Assembly: GCA_017935065.1 (NCBI GenBank)
Contig: JAGBIF010000046.1
Location: 1-64,000 of the forward strand
DNA: 64,000 nucleotides
Direction of reading: 5' to 3'
From: Clostridia bacterium
Lineage (GTDB): Bacteria > Bacillota > Clostridia > Oscillospirales > CAG-272
Part shown: positions 50,549 to 62,838 of the stretch, one piece after another
Position numbering within the stretch: the stretch's first letter is position 1
Layout: every line of letters starts with the position of its first letter
Made by a program: the position numbers and the translations under genes
Notes under the pieces: generated by a model
What the model was told of the DNA's origin: nothing
What the model saw: only the letters and a program-made list of their open reading frames with translations
Databases searched by the model: none

Positions 50549-50612
50549 TTTTTAAAGATTACAAAATCTTATCCTTTTAATAGCAAATACGGCTAATTCC
50601 TTTACAAAAATT

Positions 50613-50657
50613 TAAGGGGCCTTCTCTGACCTTGCGTTTGAGACGGCCCTTTTTTAT
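50613..50657 (+). terminator. Intrinsic terminator after the Na/Pi symporter
   Basis: AAGGGGCCTTCTC pairs with GAGACGGCCCTT, one mismatch or bulge, followed by TTTTTTATTTATT. It separates the symporter from the dnaA promoter. Confidence 0.7.
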
Positions 50658-50694
50658 TTATTCACTATTCCGTATAAAAATTTTTGAAAAAATC

Positions 50695-50723
50695 TTGCTT
50701 TTTAAATATTTATATGGTATAAT
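50695..50723 (+). promoter_or_regulatory. Promoter of dnaA
   Basis: TTGCTT (50695-50700), 17-nt spacer, TATAAT (50718-50723), 53 bp before the ATG. No TTWTNCACA DnaA boxes were noticed in 50549-50776. Confidence 0.6.
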
Positions 50724-50776
50724 AATGTTAACTATTATTTATATTAGCGCATACGCGTGAGGAAAGGATTTTAGCG

Positions 50777-52177
50777 ATGGATGATCTACAAAGCATTGTT
50801 GATACGATGCTGCCTATACTAGACGAGAAGCTAGGTATTGCAAAATCCTCTTTTAATCTTTGGTTCGGTTATTTCGGTCTCGTTTCATTAGACGGAGAGA
50901 AGGCGGTATTTTCTACTATAAACTCCTTGAGAAAGGATATTCTCACAAAGAAATATATCGGAGTAATAAGGGAAGCTCTGGCAGAGGTTATCGGCTTTGA
51001 GGTTGATATTGAAATTCAGGTCGTCAAGGACAACAGCCTTAAGTACGATGACGATACCGTTGAGGAAATAAAGCCCACCCCTGAGGATGAGGAGGAAAAC
51101 CGCAAGCGCGCTGAGACGATCAACAAGATGATTTCAGAGCCAAGCGACGATTCAAAATCAAAATTTGACGAATACACCTTCTCAAACTTTATCGAGGGCG
51201 CTTCAAATAAATTCGCGAAAAAGGCGTGTGAGGCGGTTGCCGACACCTTCCCCGCGGACGATTACAATCCTCTTTTCATTTACGGTAATTCAGGTCTTGG
51301 AAAGACCCACCTTCTTTGCGCTATTATAAACCATATGAAGGAAAAATTTCCGAAGCTCAATATCGTATATAAGACCTGTGAGGAATTTCTTAACGAGATG
51401 GTATCTCACCTGGGTACAAACTCGATGGATGAGTTCAAGGAAAGATACCGCTCGGCAGACGTTCTTCTTATAGACGACGTGCAGTTCCTCGGCGGTAAGG
51501 TGCAGACACAGGAGGAATTCTTCCACACCTTCAACTTCCTTTATGAGGCAAACAAGCGTATAATTCTTTCGTCCGACCGTCCGCCTCACGAGATAAAGCC
51601 TCTTGAGGACAGAATAAGGTCGAGATTTGAGGGCGGACTTCTTGCGGATATTCAGCCCCCCTCGGCAGAGCTTCGCTTTGCTATTATAAAGAGAAAGTCC
51701 GAAAACCTGGGCTTTACCATTCCCACACATCTTATAGAGTACATAAGCGAGCGCCTTCACGAGAACATAAGGCAGATCGAGGGTGTAGTCAAGAAAATGC
51801 ATATGTTTATAAAGCTTCAGGGCTCATCGGTCGAGAAGGACCTGATAGACAGATGCATCACCGCGGTGGATCCAGGTAATATTCCCGTGGATATTCTTAT
51901 AGACCGAATTATAAAGCAGGTAAGCGAGTTCTACGGCGTATCGGTGGATACTCTTAAATCAAATAAGAGAACCGCCAACGTCGCGCACGCAAGACACATT
52001 GCGGTCTATATTATAAAGAAGCTTACCGAAAAGTCCTATCAGGATATAGGCGATATCTTCAACAGGGATCACACGACAATTATGTCATCCTGCACGAAGA
52101 TAGAAACCGAGATACGCACGAAGAAAAACATTGACAGAGATATAAAGACTATTATCAATCTTGTCAAGGGTGTTTAG
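50777..52177 (+). CDS. dnaA: Chromosomal replication initiator protein DnaA
   Basis: A 466-residue AAA+ initiator. Domain I (1-85) is followed by a short acidic domain II (about 86-125), then domain III with Walker A GNSGLGKTHLL (about 171-181), Walker B LLIDDVQFL (about 232-240) and sensor SSDRPPHEI; domain IV ends with the box-recognition helix region DIGDIFNRDHTTIMSSCTKIE. GAGGAAAGGA precedes the ATG. Five DnaA boxes follow the gene. Confidence 0.98.
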   Translation: MDDLQSIVDTMLPILDEKLGIAKSSFNLWFGYFGLVSLDGEKAVFSTINSLRKDILTKKYIGVIREALAEVIGFEVDIEIQVVKDNSLKYDDDTVEEIKPTPEDEEENRKRAETINKMISEPSDDSKSKFDEYTFSNFIEGASNKFAKKACEAVADTFPADDYNPLFIYGNSGLGKTHLLCAIINHMKEKFPKLNIVYKTCEEFLNEMVSHLGTNSMDEFKERYRSADVLLIDDVQFLGGKVQTQEEFFHTFNFLYEANKRIILSSDRPPHEIKPLEDRIRSRFEGGLLADIQPPSAELRFAIIKRKSENLGFTIPTHLIEYISERLHENIRQIEGVVKKMHMFIKLQGSSVEKDLIDRCITAVDPGNIPVDILIDRIIKQVSEFYGVSVDTLKSNKRTANVAHARHIAVYIIKKLTEKSYQDIGDIFNRDHTTIMSSCTKIETEIRTKKNIDRDIKTIINLVKGV

Positions 52178-52517
52178 TTTTCCACAAAAAGAGGTGGAAA
52201 AGCCGTTTGTAAGTAGGTTGATAATACGCCTTGTTTTCGGTGGAAAAGCTACTGATTATTTCTTGATAGATTTCAAGAATTCACTTATCAAAAAAATGTT
52301 AATGAATTGTGGAAAATCTAAGGCTTGTATAACGCACTTTTTTACACCTTTCCTACTTTTCCACACCCCTTACTACAAATATTCCTAAATCCATATGATA
52401 TATTCGTAAATTCGCGCTCCCCGCACAGCACCCAAAAAAATGGGGTAAAGGGAAAAATTTTTACCGTTTTAAAATTATTCATTATTAACTAACCAAATTC
52501 CTAGGAGGTAATATTAA
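52178..52517 (+). other. Probable oriC (dnaA-dnaN intergenic region)
   Basis: A 340-bp non-coding gap with DnaA boxes: TTTTCCACA at 52178-52186 (+), 52308-52316 (-) and 52357-52365 (+), and TTTTCCACC at 52193-52201 (-) and 52239-52247 (-). The last box is followed by a short C-run and TTACTACAAATATT, which resembles the DnaA-trio unwinding element, and then AT-rich DNA up to dnaN. Location and content match origins of many Clostridia. The first box overlaps the dnaA stop region. Confidence 0.85.
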
Positions 52518-53669
52518 ATGAAATTTACAGTTCAGAAGTCGGTTCTTCTAGATAATCTCACACCCGCTATGGGAAGTGTATCAAATAAAAATACTATAAC
52601 TTCAATAGAGGGCGTTTTGCTGGAGACGCTCGAGGACGGAAGAATAAGGCTTTCCACCTACGATATGAATAAGGGTGTAAGGTCTGTCTTTACCCCAAGC
52701 GATATTGAAAGAGAGGGTAAGTTTATAATAAACGCCAGCCGTCTTTACCAGACGGTAAGGGTAATGCCCGAGGACGATATTACGATTGAGGTAAACGATA
52801 ATCTCAACTGCACTCTTTCCTGCGGACGGGCAAGCTTTTCTATGTTTGCTATGAGAGGTGAGGAATTCCCCGCCCTTCCCGAGCTTGTATCCGAGCGCGG
52901 CTTTGAGGTAAGCGCCTCTGCCGTCAAGAAGATGATATCAAAGGTCTCTCACTCGATAGCCGAGCTTGACAACCGTCCTATGCTTCGCGGTGCCTTCTTC
53001 AATATAAAAGAGGGTGTGCTTGAGGTTGTTTCCTGCGACGGATATACTCTTTCTATGTGTGAGATGAAATGCGACTTAAGCTATGTTGGAAACGGTACTG
53101 ATACCTCGTTTATCATCCCAGGCCACGCGCTGCCTGAGCTTGTGAAGATAATAGGTGACGGTGACGAAAAGGTTACCTTCTATTTAACCAGAAAGCACGC
53201 TATCGTAAGACGCGAGGACACCGTGTTCTTTACGAGAACGATAGATTCCGAGTACATAGATTACAAGAGAATGCTTCCGCGCGATAACGATATTTTCGTG
53301 ACCGTCGAAAGAGAGAGACTTCTCTCGGGACTTGAGAGAGCGAATATCATTGCGGAGGAAAAAATTCAGGGAAGCGGTAAGAGCTACGTAAAGCTTATTA
53401 CAGGCAACGATATTCTTATTCTTTCGTCAACCTCGGTAAACGGTAAGGTAGTTGACGAGATGGAATGTATAAAGACGGGCGGAGATATAGAGATAGGCTT
53501 CAACTGCCGTTATCTTATAAACAGCATAAGAGCCTCTGAGGGTGAGAAGATACTCATCACGATGAAGGGTACTCTCAACGCTATTACCGTAGAGTGCGCC
53601 GATAAGGTTGAGGACTTCAAGTATTTCTATATGATACTTCCTCTTCGTATGAACGACGCAAACAGATAA
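52518..53669 (+). CDS. dnaN: DNA polymerase III beta subunit (sliding clamp) DnaN
   Basis: A 383-residue clamp of three similar domains (about 1-125, 126-250, 251-380). Family stretches include GSVSNKNTITSIEGVLLE, LDNRPMLRGAFFN, LVSCDGY-like EVVSCDGYTLS and the C-terminal MILPLRMN, the peptide-binding end. A strong CTAGGAGGTAA site precedes the ATG. It lies between oriC and recF as usual. Confidence 0.98.
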   Translation: MKFTVQKSVLLDNLTPAMGSVSNKNTITSIEGVLLETLEDGRIRLSTYDMNKGVRSVFTPSDIEREGKFIINASRLYQTVRVMPEDDITIEVNDNLNCTLSCGRASFSMFAMRGEEFPALPELVSERGFEVSASAVKKMISKVSHSIAELDNRPMLRGAFFNIKEGVLEVVSCDGYTLSMCEMKCDLSYVGNGTDTSFIIPGHALPELVKIIGDGDEKVTFYLTRKHAIVRREDTVFFTRTIDSEYIDYKRMLPRDNDIFVTVERERLLSGLERANIIAEEKIQGSGKSYVKLITGNDILILSSTSVNGKVVDEMECIKTGGDIEIGFNCRYLINSIRASEGEKILITMKGTLNAITVECADKVEDFKYFYMILPLRMNDANR

Positions 53670-53688
53670 GTTAAAAAGCTTTATATAA

Positions 53689-54789
53689 ATGATATTAAAA
53701 TCGTTCAAGGCAACGAGCTTTCGTAATATTTCATCCTGTGAAATTGAGTTTTCGGAGGGTGTGAATGCTTTGCTTGGTGAAAACGCCCAGGGAAAGACCA
53801 ACGCTATTGAGGGAATATATATTTTCGCAAGAGGAAGGTCCTTCAGAAGGGGTGACGAGAGAGATCTTATAAAATTCGGTGAGGAGGGCTTTCGCACCGA
53901 AATAGAGTATAGAGACAAGACGGGCGATAACCTGCTTGAATACTCGGTATACGGAAAAGAAAGAAGAAGAAGGAAAAACGGCTATAAGCTGAAAGGGGCA
54001 TCCGAGCTTGTCGGAAGCTTCAGGGCCGTGCTTTTTGTGCCCGACGACCTTAATTTAGTCAAGGGCGGTCCTGATGAGAGGCGCGAGTTTCTGAACGTTT
54101 CCATAAGTCAGTATTATCCCTCTTATATAGGTCTTTACAGAAGCTTCAAGTCCGCCCTTGAAAACCGAAATGCGATATTAAAATACGCTATGAAGGGGCA
54201 TTTTTATGATGAAAACGAGCTTGCCTCGTGGTCGGAGGTGCTTTCGGAATACGCATCGCACATTTATATTATGAGGCGGGATTTTATAAAAAAGCTCTCA
54301 AAATACGCAAGAGAAGAGCTTTTGTTGATATCCGCGGGATGTGAAGAGCTGTCTCTTTCCTACAAATCCTCGTTTGATGAAGAAGAAAACGACGCTGGGA
54401 GAGAGAGGATAAAGGGGCTTTATCTTGAGCTTTATAAAAACAATATCACAAGAGAAATGTCGGCAGGTGTTACCCTTTTCGGTCCTCACAGGGATGATAT
54501 CCTGATAAAATTAAACGATAAGGAAGCAAGAAGCTTTGCTTCTCAGGGACAGCAGAGGTCGATAGTTCTGGCGATAAAGCTTGCTGAGGGTGAGGTAGGA
54601 TATGAATTATCGGGTGAATATCCCGTGTATCTTCTTGACGACGTGCTGAGCGAGCTTGACTGTGAGAGACAGAAATTCTTTCTTTCAAAGAGAGAAAACA
54701 GGCAGATAATAATCAGTGGCTGTGATATGAGGATCGCTGATTTTAAGCCTGATAAAATAATTGAGGTAAAGAGAGGCTTTTTCTCTTGA
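53689..54789 (+). CDS. recF: DNA replication and repair protein RecF
   Basis: A 366-residue SMC-like ATPase loading RecA at gapped DNA. Walker A is LLGENAQGKTNAIEGIY (about 30-46), the ABC signature is FASQGQQRSIVLAIKLAE, and Walker B is PVYLLDDVLSELD. An arginine-rich insertion KERRRRKNGYK sits near residue 88. The gene is 19 nt after dnaN and overlaps the next gene by 4 nt (TTGA). Confidence 0.97.
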   Translation: MILKSFKATSFRNISSCEIEFSEGVNALLGENAQGKTNAIEGIYIFARGRSFRRGDERDLIKFGEEGFRTEIEYRDKTGDNLLEYSVYGKERRRRKNGYKLKGASELVGSFRAVLFVPDDLNLVKGGPDERREFLNVSISQYYPSYIGLYRSFKSALENRNAILKYAMKGHFYDENELASWSEVLSEYASHIYIMRRDFIKKLSKYAREELLLISAGCEELSLSYKSSFDEEENDAGRERIKGLYLELYKNNITREMSAGVTLFGPHRDDILIKLNDKEARSFASQGQQRSIVLAIKLAEGEVGYELSGEYPVYLLDDVLSELDCERQKFFLSKRENRQIIISGCDMRIADFKPDKIIEVKRGFFS

Positions 54790-55052
54790 TATATCTTCAT
54801 ATAGGAAACGGAAAATCGGTAAGATGCCGAGACGTAATAGGAATATTCGATCTCGATACCGCGACTGTCGGAAAAAAGACGCGCGATTTTATATCGGGAA
54901 TGGAAAAATCGGGTGAGGTTGAATACGGGGATGACGACCTTCCGAGATCCTTCGTGCTTACAGAGGGCACCGACGGATTTAAGATAACCTTATCAAGAAT
55001 ATCCTCGGCAGGACTTAAAAAGAGAATAGAGGGCAAAGAGGAAATAATTTAA
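54786..55052 (+). CDS. remB: DUF370-family protein (RemB/YaaB-like)
   Basis: An 88-residue protein of the RemA/RemB DUF370 family. It begins MIYLHIGNGKSVRCRDVIGIFDLDTATVGKKTRDF, close to the conserved start of YaaB/RemB proteins encoded between recF and gyrB in Bacillus and many Clostridia; RemB is linked to extracellular matrix gene control there. The start is TTG, overlapping the recF stop. Confidence 0.88.
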   Translation: MIYLHIGNGKSVRCRDVIGIFDLDTATVGKKTRDFISGMEKSGEVEYGDDDLPRSFVLTEGTDGFKITLSRISSAGLKKRIEGKEEII

Positions 55053-55084
55053 AGTCCTCACAAGATTTAGTCAGCTTTATTTAA

Positions 55085-57055
<1,971 letters not shown>

Positions 57056-57090
57056 CCCTAAAACTTACCTGAAAAACAAAGGAAAGAAAA

Positions 57091-59679
57091 ATGGAACATA
57101 ATTATAAAAGCACAGATATAGAATTCCCTAATCAGAAAATTGAGCTTAGGGATATGAGAAAAGAGGTAGAATCGTCATTTATCGAGTATTCGATGAGCGT
57201 TATTACCTCGCGTGCGCTACCCGATGTAAGAGACGGTATGAAGCCTGGTCAGAGAAGAATTCTCTACGCTATGTACGAGGATAACCTTACTCACGACAAG
57301 CCCTTCCGTAAGTCGGCAACGACAGTCGGTAACGTGCTTGGTAGATACCATCCTCACGGTGACAGCGCCGTATACGGCACTATGGTAAGAATGGCGCAGG
57401 ATTTCTCGCTTCGCTACACGCTCGTAGAGGGACACGGTAACTTCGGCTCGGTCGACGGAGACCCGCCCGCGGCATACCGTTATACCGAGGCAAGAATGTC
57501 AAAGATTGCCGACCATATGATGAGTGATATCGAAAAGAAGGTCGTTCCTATGACCAGAAACTTCGATAACACCCGCGATGAGCCCACAGTTTTACCCTCA
57601 AGATTTCCAAACCTTCTCGTAAACGGCTCGGTAGGTATTGCCGTTGGTATGGCAACCAACATTCCCCCTCACAACTTGAGCGAGGTTATTGACGGCACCG
57701 TTTACAGAATAGACAACCCCGAATGCTCGGTAGATGAGCTTATGCAGTTTATAAAGGGCCCCGACTTCCCCACCGCCGCGCTTATATACGGCACAAAGGG
57801 TATAAGGGATGCATATGAAACAGGTCGCGGGCGTATATATTTAAGAGCAAGAGGCAGAGTTGAGGATGAGCATAAGAGAATTATCTTCACCGAAATTCCC
57901 TATATGGTCAACAAGGCTATGCTTATCGAGGCTATGGCTAACCTCGTCAAGGAAAAGAAGATAGAGGGCATCACCGCCCTTCGCGACGAGTCGGGCAGAG
58001 GCGGAATGAGAATTGTCGTTGAGTACAGACGCGACGCAAACGGCGAGGTTATTCTCAACCAGCTTTATAAGTACACCCAGCTTCAGGATACCTGCTCGGT
58101 GAATATGCTTGTTATCGACGGCGGTGAGCCGAAGATACTCTCACTCGGACAGATACTTGACAGATATATATCCTTCCAGAAGAGCGTTATTATAAACCGC
58201 ACGAGATTTGACCTCGATAAGGCAAAGCGCGAGATGCATATCCTTGAGGGCTATAAGATCGCTATTGACAATATCGACGAGGTTATCGCGATAATCAAGG
58301 GCAGCGAGTCCATCCCCGTCGCAAAGGAGGCTCTTATCGCAAGATTTGCGCTTTCCGACGCGCAGGCACAGGCGATAGTTGAGATGACACTCGGTAAGCT
58401 CTCAGGTCTTGAAAGACAGAAGGTTGAGGACAGAATAGCAAAGCTTGCCGTTATCGTAGCCGAGCTTGAGGGTATTCTTGCCGACGAGGAAAAGATAAAG
58501 GATATACTCAAAAATGAGCTTAACGAGATAAAGAACAAGTACGGCGACGGAAGGCTTACCGAGATCGTCGAGGCTACCGAGGAGATAGACCTTGAGGATC
58601 TTATCGAAAGACACACCTGTGTTATCACGATGAGCCATACGGGATATATCAAGCGCCAGCACGCCGATGTATACAACTCACAGAACAGAGGCGGTAAGGG
58701 CGTTCGCGGTATGGGCACCAAGGAGGATGACTTCGTTGAGAAGGTGCTTGTTGTAAACAGCCATTCCTACATACTCTTCTTTACCACAAACGGTAAGGTC
58801 TACTGTAAGAAGGCGTACAGAATTCCCGAGGCAGGCAAGACTGCCAAGGGCTCTAACCTCGTTAATATTATAGAGGGACTTGCCGAGGGCGAGAAGGTAA
58901 CCTCTATGATAAGCCTGAGTGAGTTCACCGACGGTGAGTTCCTCACGATGGTAACAAGACAAGGTGTAATAAAGAGAACCTCGCTTAAGGACTTCGAGTA
59001 CCAGAGACGAGGCGGTAAGATTGCTATTAACCTTGACGAGGGTGACGAGCTTATCTTCGTTCGCCACACCAAGGGTAACGAGAGCCTTATCCTTGCAACG
59101 AGAAACGGTATGTCGGTAAGATTTGACGAGAACAATGTCCGCTGTATGGGAAGAGGCGCGCGCGGTGTTCGCGGTATCACCCTTGCGGAGGATGACTGCG
59201 TAGTAGGTGTCGCGCTCGTTGACGAGAGCAAGACGCTTCTCACCGTCACCGAAAACGGCCTTGGAAAGCGTACCTCGTTTGATGACTTCCGCGAGATGAA
59301 GCACAGAGGCGGTAAGGGTGTCGTATGTCACAAGATAACCGAGAAGAGCGGTAAGCTTGCCGCGATAGCAACCGTTGACGAGGATGATGACCTTATGATA
59401 GTAACCGAAAACGGTACTATTATCAGAATGTCGGTATCCGATATCAACGTCTACTCAAGAACTGCCGCAGGCGTTATCGTAATGAGAATTGACGATGGCA
59501 GAATATCCAATATATCAAGACTTGAAAAGAGCGAGGATATAGAGGAGGAAAGCAAAAAGGTAGACGAGGAAGTTAAGGCAGACATACTCGCAAACCCCAC
59601 TAGCGAGACAGCACCTATCGGCGATGACGATGATGAAGGTCCCGATACACCCGACGGTGATGACGACGGTGAGCTTTGA
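57091..59679 (+). CDS. gyrA: DNA gyrase subunit A
   Basis: An 862-residue cleavage subunit. The active tyrosine is in [13 protein letters not shown] (about residue 130); the quinolone-resistance region reads [40 protein letters not shown]. Six beta-pinwheel blades follow with the GyrA box [11 protein letters not shown] (about 530-540), which distinguishes it from ParC. An Asp/Glu-rich tail closes the protein. Its stop overlaps the next start (TGATG). Confidence 0.98.
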   Translation: MEHNYKSTDIEFPNQKIELRDMRKEVESSFIEYSMSVITSRALPDVRDGMKPGQRRILYAMYEDNLTHDKPFRKSATTVGNVLGRYHPHGDSAVYGTMVRMAQDFSLRYTLVEGHGNFGSVDGDPPAAYRYTEARMSKIADHMMSDIEKKVVPMTRNFDNTRDEPTVLPSRFPNLLVNGSVGIAVGMATNIPPHNLSEVIDGTVYRIDNPECSVDELMQFIKGPDFPTAALIYGTKGIRDAYETGRGRIYLRARGRVEDEHKRIIFTEIPYMVNKAMLIEAMANLVKEKKIEGITALRDESGRGGMRIVVEYRRDANGEVILNQLYKYTQLQDTCSVNMLVIDGGEPKILSLGQILDRYISFQKSVIINRTRFDLDKAKREMHILEGYKIAIDNIDEVIAIIKGSESIPVAKEALIARFALSDAQAQAIVEMTLGKLSGLERQKVEDRIAKLAVIVAELEGILADEEKIKDILKNELNEIKNKYGDGRLTEIVEATEEIDLEDLIERHTCVITMSHTGYIKRQHADVYNSQNRGGKGVRGMGTKEDDFVEKVLVVNSHSYILFFTTNGKVYCKKAYRIPEAGKTAKGSNLVNIIEGLAEGEKVTSMISLSEFTDGEFLTMVTRQGVIKRTSLKDFEYQRRGGKIAINLDEGDELIFVRHTKGNESLILATRNGMSVRFDENNVRCMGRGARGVRGITLAEDDCVVGVALVDESKTLLTVTENGLGKRTSFDDFREMKHRGGKGVVCHKITEKSGKLAAIATVDEDDDLMIVTENGTIIRMSVSDINVYSRTAAGVIVMRIDDGRISNISRLEKSEDIEEESKKVDEEVKADILANPTSETAPIGDDDDEGPDTPDGDDDGEL

Positions 59680-60353
59680 TGAAAAGTAAGATTACGACAT
59701 TTTTGCTAACAATTGTTGTCATATTTACGGTATTTATCACATCGTGTGCAAGAAATCGCGATTATGTAGAGGCAGAGGTAATTGATGCAGCGAAATCTCT
59801 TATCGCAAAATCCGCAAGGCTCAATGAAATATATTGGGGTGAGGGTATTGCACACGATCAGGATAAATCAGGCGCCAACGGCGCCTACTACCGAGCGTCG
59901 GCAGCGTCACTTTCGCGCTTCGGTATAGCTACTATAGACGACCTGACGCGCCTGACGCGCGAGACCTTCACTGTTGATATGGCAAATGATATTATCAACA
60001 ACTCGCTTTCGTCTATCAGCGACGAGGACGGCATCAGGATATACGCGAGATACTATCAGAAGTATTCAGCTCTTGATGACACCCCCGAGTGCATTATGGT
60101 ATACGATAAGGCAGAGGTGTTCTTAAAGGATATCGTCATTTACAATTACGATACTGTAAGAGTATCCCGAGTTAAGGGCGAGAGCATATTCGTTTCTATT
60201 GAGGTGACGGTTATTAATGACGAGGGTAAATCACAGTCGTCTGCCCTCGAGGTAGAGCTTATAGAGGAGGATGCGGGCTTCAGGCTCAATTCCCCCACCT
60301 ATAAAAGATACACAGACGACGATTACTATAACGAATTACAAAATAAAATATAA
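59679..60353 (+). CDS. Small lipoprotein of unknown function
   Basis: A 224-residue protein with signal peptide and lipobox FITSC (Cys about 23), so likely anchored on the outer face of the membrane. I do not recognise the family. The middle contains GEGIAHDQDKSGANGAYYRAS and the rest is mixed alpha/beta with an acidic C-terminus. ATG 59679 overlaps the gyrA stop and is preferred to TTG 59676. Being translationally coupled to gyrA is notable; similar small lipoproteins occur beside gyrA in some Clostridia. Confidence 0.75.
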   Translation: MKSKITTFLLTIVVIFTVFITSCARNRDYVEAEVIDAAKSLIAKSARLNEIYWGEGIAHDQDKSGANGAYYRASAASLSRFGIATIDDLTRLTRETFTVDMANDIINNSLSSISDEDGIRIYARYYQKYSALDDTPECIMVYDKAEVFLKDIVIYNYDTVRVSRVKGESIFVSIEVTVINDEGKSQSSALEVELIEEDAGFRLNSPTYKRYTDDDYYNELQNKI

Positions 60354-60368
60354 AGAGAGGACACTAGT

Positions 60369-60740
60369 ATGACCTTCGCAGAAAAACTCGTAAGATTAAG
60401 AAAGATCAAGAAACTCACTCAGGACGAGCTCGCTTGTGCAGTCGGCGTATCCCGCCAGGCTGTTTATAAGTGGGAATCTGCTCAGTCCTACCCCGAGGTT
60501 GCAAAGCTCCTTGAGATCAAGATGCTCTTCAGCATCTCTCTTGACGACCTTCTTGACGACAGCTTTGACATTCCGCTTCCCGAGAAGAAGAGAAAGAGAA
60601 GAAAGAAGAAGGAGGCTGTCGAGGAGGTAGTCTACGTCGATGAGGACGGAAACGAGATCGAGCTCGAGGACGGCGCGGAGTATGAGGAAGTCGTATACGT
60701 TGACGAGAACGGAAACGAAGTCAACGACGACGAGGAGTAA
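60369..60740 (+). CDS. XRE-family helix-turn-helix regulator with acidic repeat tail
   Basis: A 123-residue protein. Residues 1-60 are a Cro/CI-type HTH (KLVRLRKIKKLTQDELACAVGVSRQAVYKWE) with the usual SIDDLL-like end (FSISLDDLLDD). A basic patch KKRKRRKKKE (about 75-84) is followed by an acidic tail holding two copies of EVVYVDENGNE (about 88-98 and 108-118). AGAGAGGACACTAGT precedes the ATG. It is 15 nt after the lipoprotein gene. Targets unknown. Confidence 0.85.
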   Translation: MTFAEKLVRLRKIKKLTQDELACAVGVSRQAVYKWESAQSYPEVAKLLEIKMLFSISLDDLLDDSFDIPLPEKKRKRRKKKEAVEEVVYVDEDGNEIELEDGAEYEEVVYVDENGNEVNDDEE

Positions 60741-60870
60741 TTCTTTCTTCGGTTTTTGGCATTGAATTGAATAAAGAGACGCGCCACGCGCAAGAATATT
60801 GAGTAATATTTTTTGTGAGCGCGTGCTGTTCAAATAATGCACGGTATAGGTTATATACTTAACGAAAGAA

Positions 60871-62838
60871 ATGAAAAACGAAAAGAAAATTGATAAGAGG
60901 GCGCATCACGTGCCAAAGGGCGCGCGTGTGGGCAAGGATGGCTCACGCGGGACTGCCCGCGCCAAGGTGGGAGTGGCAAAAAGAAAAACACCCCTAAAAA
61001 AGCTGGGAGTGTCAGCATCCGCGTCACCTCTTGCCAAGCAGTTAAAGAAAACTCAGGCGCAAAATGAGAAGCTTCAGGCCGAAAGAGAAAAGAGAGAGCG
61101 TAAGCGCTCACCTGAGGTTAAGGTCGCTGACAAAAGGACAAAGGCGGGTGCTAACGGGAAGAGACAGGCGAGCTTCAGAAGAAAGGTTAAGATAATCTCG
61201 CTCGGCGGACTTGCCGAGATAGGAAAGAATATCACCGTATTTGAGTGCGGTGATGATATCGTCGTTATTGATGCGGGACTTGCCTTTCCTGACGAGGAGC
61301 TGTTCGGTGTTGACCTTGTGATACCCGATTTTTCCTATCTCGTGCAGAATGCGCACAAGATACGCGGTGTGCTTATCACCCACGGACACGAGGACCATAT
61401 AGGAGGTATTCCCTATCTTCTTTCACAGATAGATGTACCCGTATACGGTACCAGGCTTTCGCTCGGTATCATTGAGGGCAAGCTTAACGAGCATAAACCG
61501 CCCTTTGTACCCAGGCTTTACACGGTTGAGGCGGGAGATACTGTAAATCTCGGAGTGTTCCACGCCGAGTTTATTCACGTCAACCACTCTATCGCCGATG
61601 CCTGTGCAATCTTCCTTAAGACACCCGCGGGAAACATATTCCATTCGGGTGACTTTAAGCTCGACGTTTCGCCCATTGACGGTAGGATAATGGACCTTAC
61701 CAGAATAGGTGAGATAGGCAGAGACGAGGGGATTGACCTTCTTCTTTGCGAATCAACGAATGCCGAGCGCTCGGGATATACCCCATCAGAGCGTACGGTT
61801 GGCGGCTCGCTTGACAGGATTTTTATGCAGAACGAGGGAAACAGGCTTATAATAGCCACCTTCTCGTCAAATGTGCACAGGGTCCAGCAGATTATAAACG
61901 CAAGCGCGAAGTACGGCAGACGGGTTGCCGTGCTTGGCCGTAGTATGGTAAATATCATAGGCGCGACAAGAGAGCTTGGATATATGGAAATACCCGACGG
62001 TACTCTTATTGATATATCCGAGATAAAAAGGTTCAGGCCCGAGGAAATTACTCTTATTACAACGGGAAGCCAGGGTGAGCCTATGTCGGCGCTTTACAGA
62101 ATTGCATTTTCCGAGCATGACAGGGTAAAGCTCTCTACCAACGATACGGTTGTTTTAAGCTCGTCGGCAATCCCAGGAAACGAGAAGCTTGTCGGCAAAA
62201 TAGTAAACGCGCTCGTTCGCTCGGGTGTGCGCGTGGTTAACGATTCGGTTGAGGATGTCCACGTTTCGGGACACGCCTGCAGAGAGGAGATAAAGCTTCT
62301 GATAGCCCTTCTTCGTCCAAAGTACTTTATGCCTATTCACGGTGAGTACAGGCACCTTTACGCAAACAAGGAAATTGCCGAGTTTATGGGTATCCCCTCG
62401 TCGAATATCTTTATTTCGGAGATAGGTAAGGTGCTTGAGCTTGATAAGGATCAGCTTGCCTTCGCGGGTAACGTTACCGCGGGCAGAGTTCTTATCGACG
62501 GGTCGGGCATCGGTGATATCGGCGCCGCCGTGCTTCGTGACAGAAAGCATCTTGCCGAGGACGGTCTGGTTGCGGTGGTTGCCACGGTTGATATCAAGGG
62601 CGGTTATATTATTTCGGGACCCGATATCGTTACCAGAGGCTTCGTTTACGTGAAGGAATCCTCTGACCTTATGGCGGGAGTTAAGGCGGTATGCGAGGAT
62701 GCGACCTACCGAGTGCTTTCCAAGAGGGTGCGCGACTATGCCGAAATCAAGGCCGCAATTCGCGACGATGCCGCAAAATATATCTATAAGGAAACCAAAC
62801 GCAAGCCGATGATTATTCCTATAATCTGTGAGCTTTAA
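60871..62838 (+). CDS. rnj: Ribonuclease J
   Basis: A 655-residue metallo-beta-lactamase/beta-CASP ribonuclease with 5'-exo and endonuclease activity in mRNA decay and rRNA processing. The zinc motif HxHxDH is HGHEDH at residues 171-176; downstream HSGDFKLD, the beta-CASP region (LGRSMVNI, TTGSQGEPMSAL) and HVSGHACREE with the last zinc His are present. Oddity: about 100 N-terminal residues rich in Lys, Arg and Ala precede the usual RNase J start, making it longer than the roughly 555-residue Bacillus enzymes. The start ATG is weakly supported (AACGAAAGAA), but the extension stays in frame without stops. Confidence 0.94.
   Translation: MKNEKKIDKRAHHVPKGARVGKDGSRGTARAKVGVAKRKTPLKKLGVSASASPLAKQLKKTQAQNEKLQAEREKRERKRSPEVKVADKRTKAGANGKRQASFRRKVKIISLGGLAEIGKNITVFECGDDIVVIDAGLAFPDEELFGVDLVIPDFSYLVQNAHKIRGVLITHGHEDHIGGIPYLLSQIDVPVYGTRLSLGIIEGKLNEHKPPFVPRLYTVEAGDTVNLGVFHAEFIHVNHSIADACAIFLKTPAGNIFHSGDFKLDVSPIDGRIMDLTRIGEIGRDEGIDLLLCESTNAERSGYTPSERTVGGSLDRIFMQNEGNRLIIATFSSNVHRVQQIINASAKYGRRVAVLGRSMVNIIGATRELGYMEIPDGTLIDISEIKRFRPEEITLITTGSQGEPMSALYRIAFSEHDRVKLSTNDTVVLSSSAIPGNEKLVGKIVNALVRSGVRVVNDSVEDVHVSGHACREEIKLLIALLRPKYFMPIHGEYRHLYANKEIAEFMGIPSSNIFISEIGKVLELDKDQLAFAGNVTAGRVLIDGSGIGDIGAAVLRDRKHLAEDGLVAVVATVDIKGGYIISGPDIVTRGFVYVKESSDLMAGVKAVCEDATYRVLSKRVRDYAEIKAAIRDDAAKYIYKETKRKPMIIPIICEL

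Noticed and set aside
52161..52388. Open frame of 75 codons after dnaA
   Set aside because: It lies across the DnaA boxes of the probable origin and overlaps the dnaA end; its codons do not look coding.
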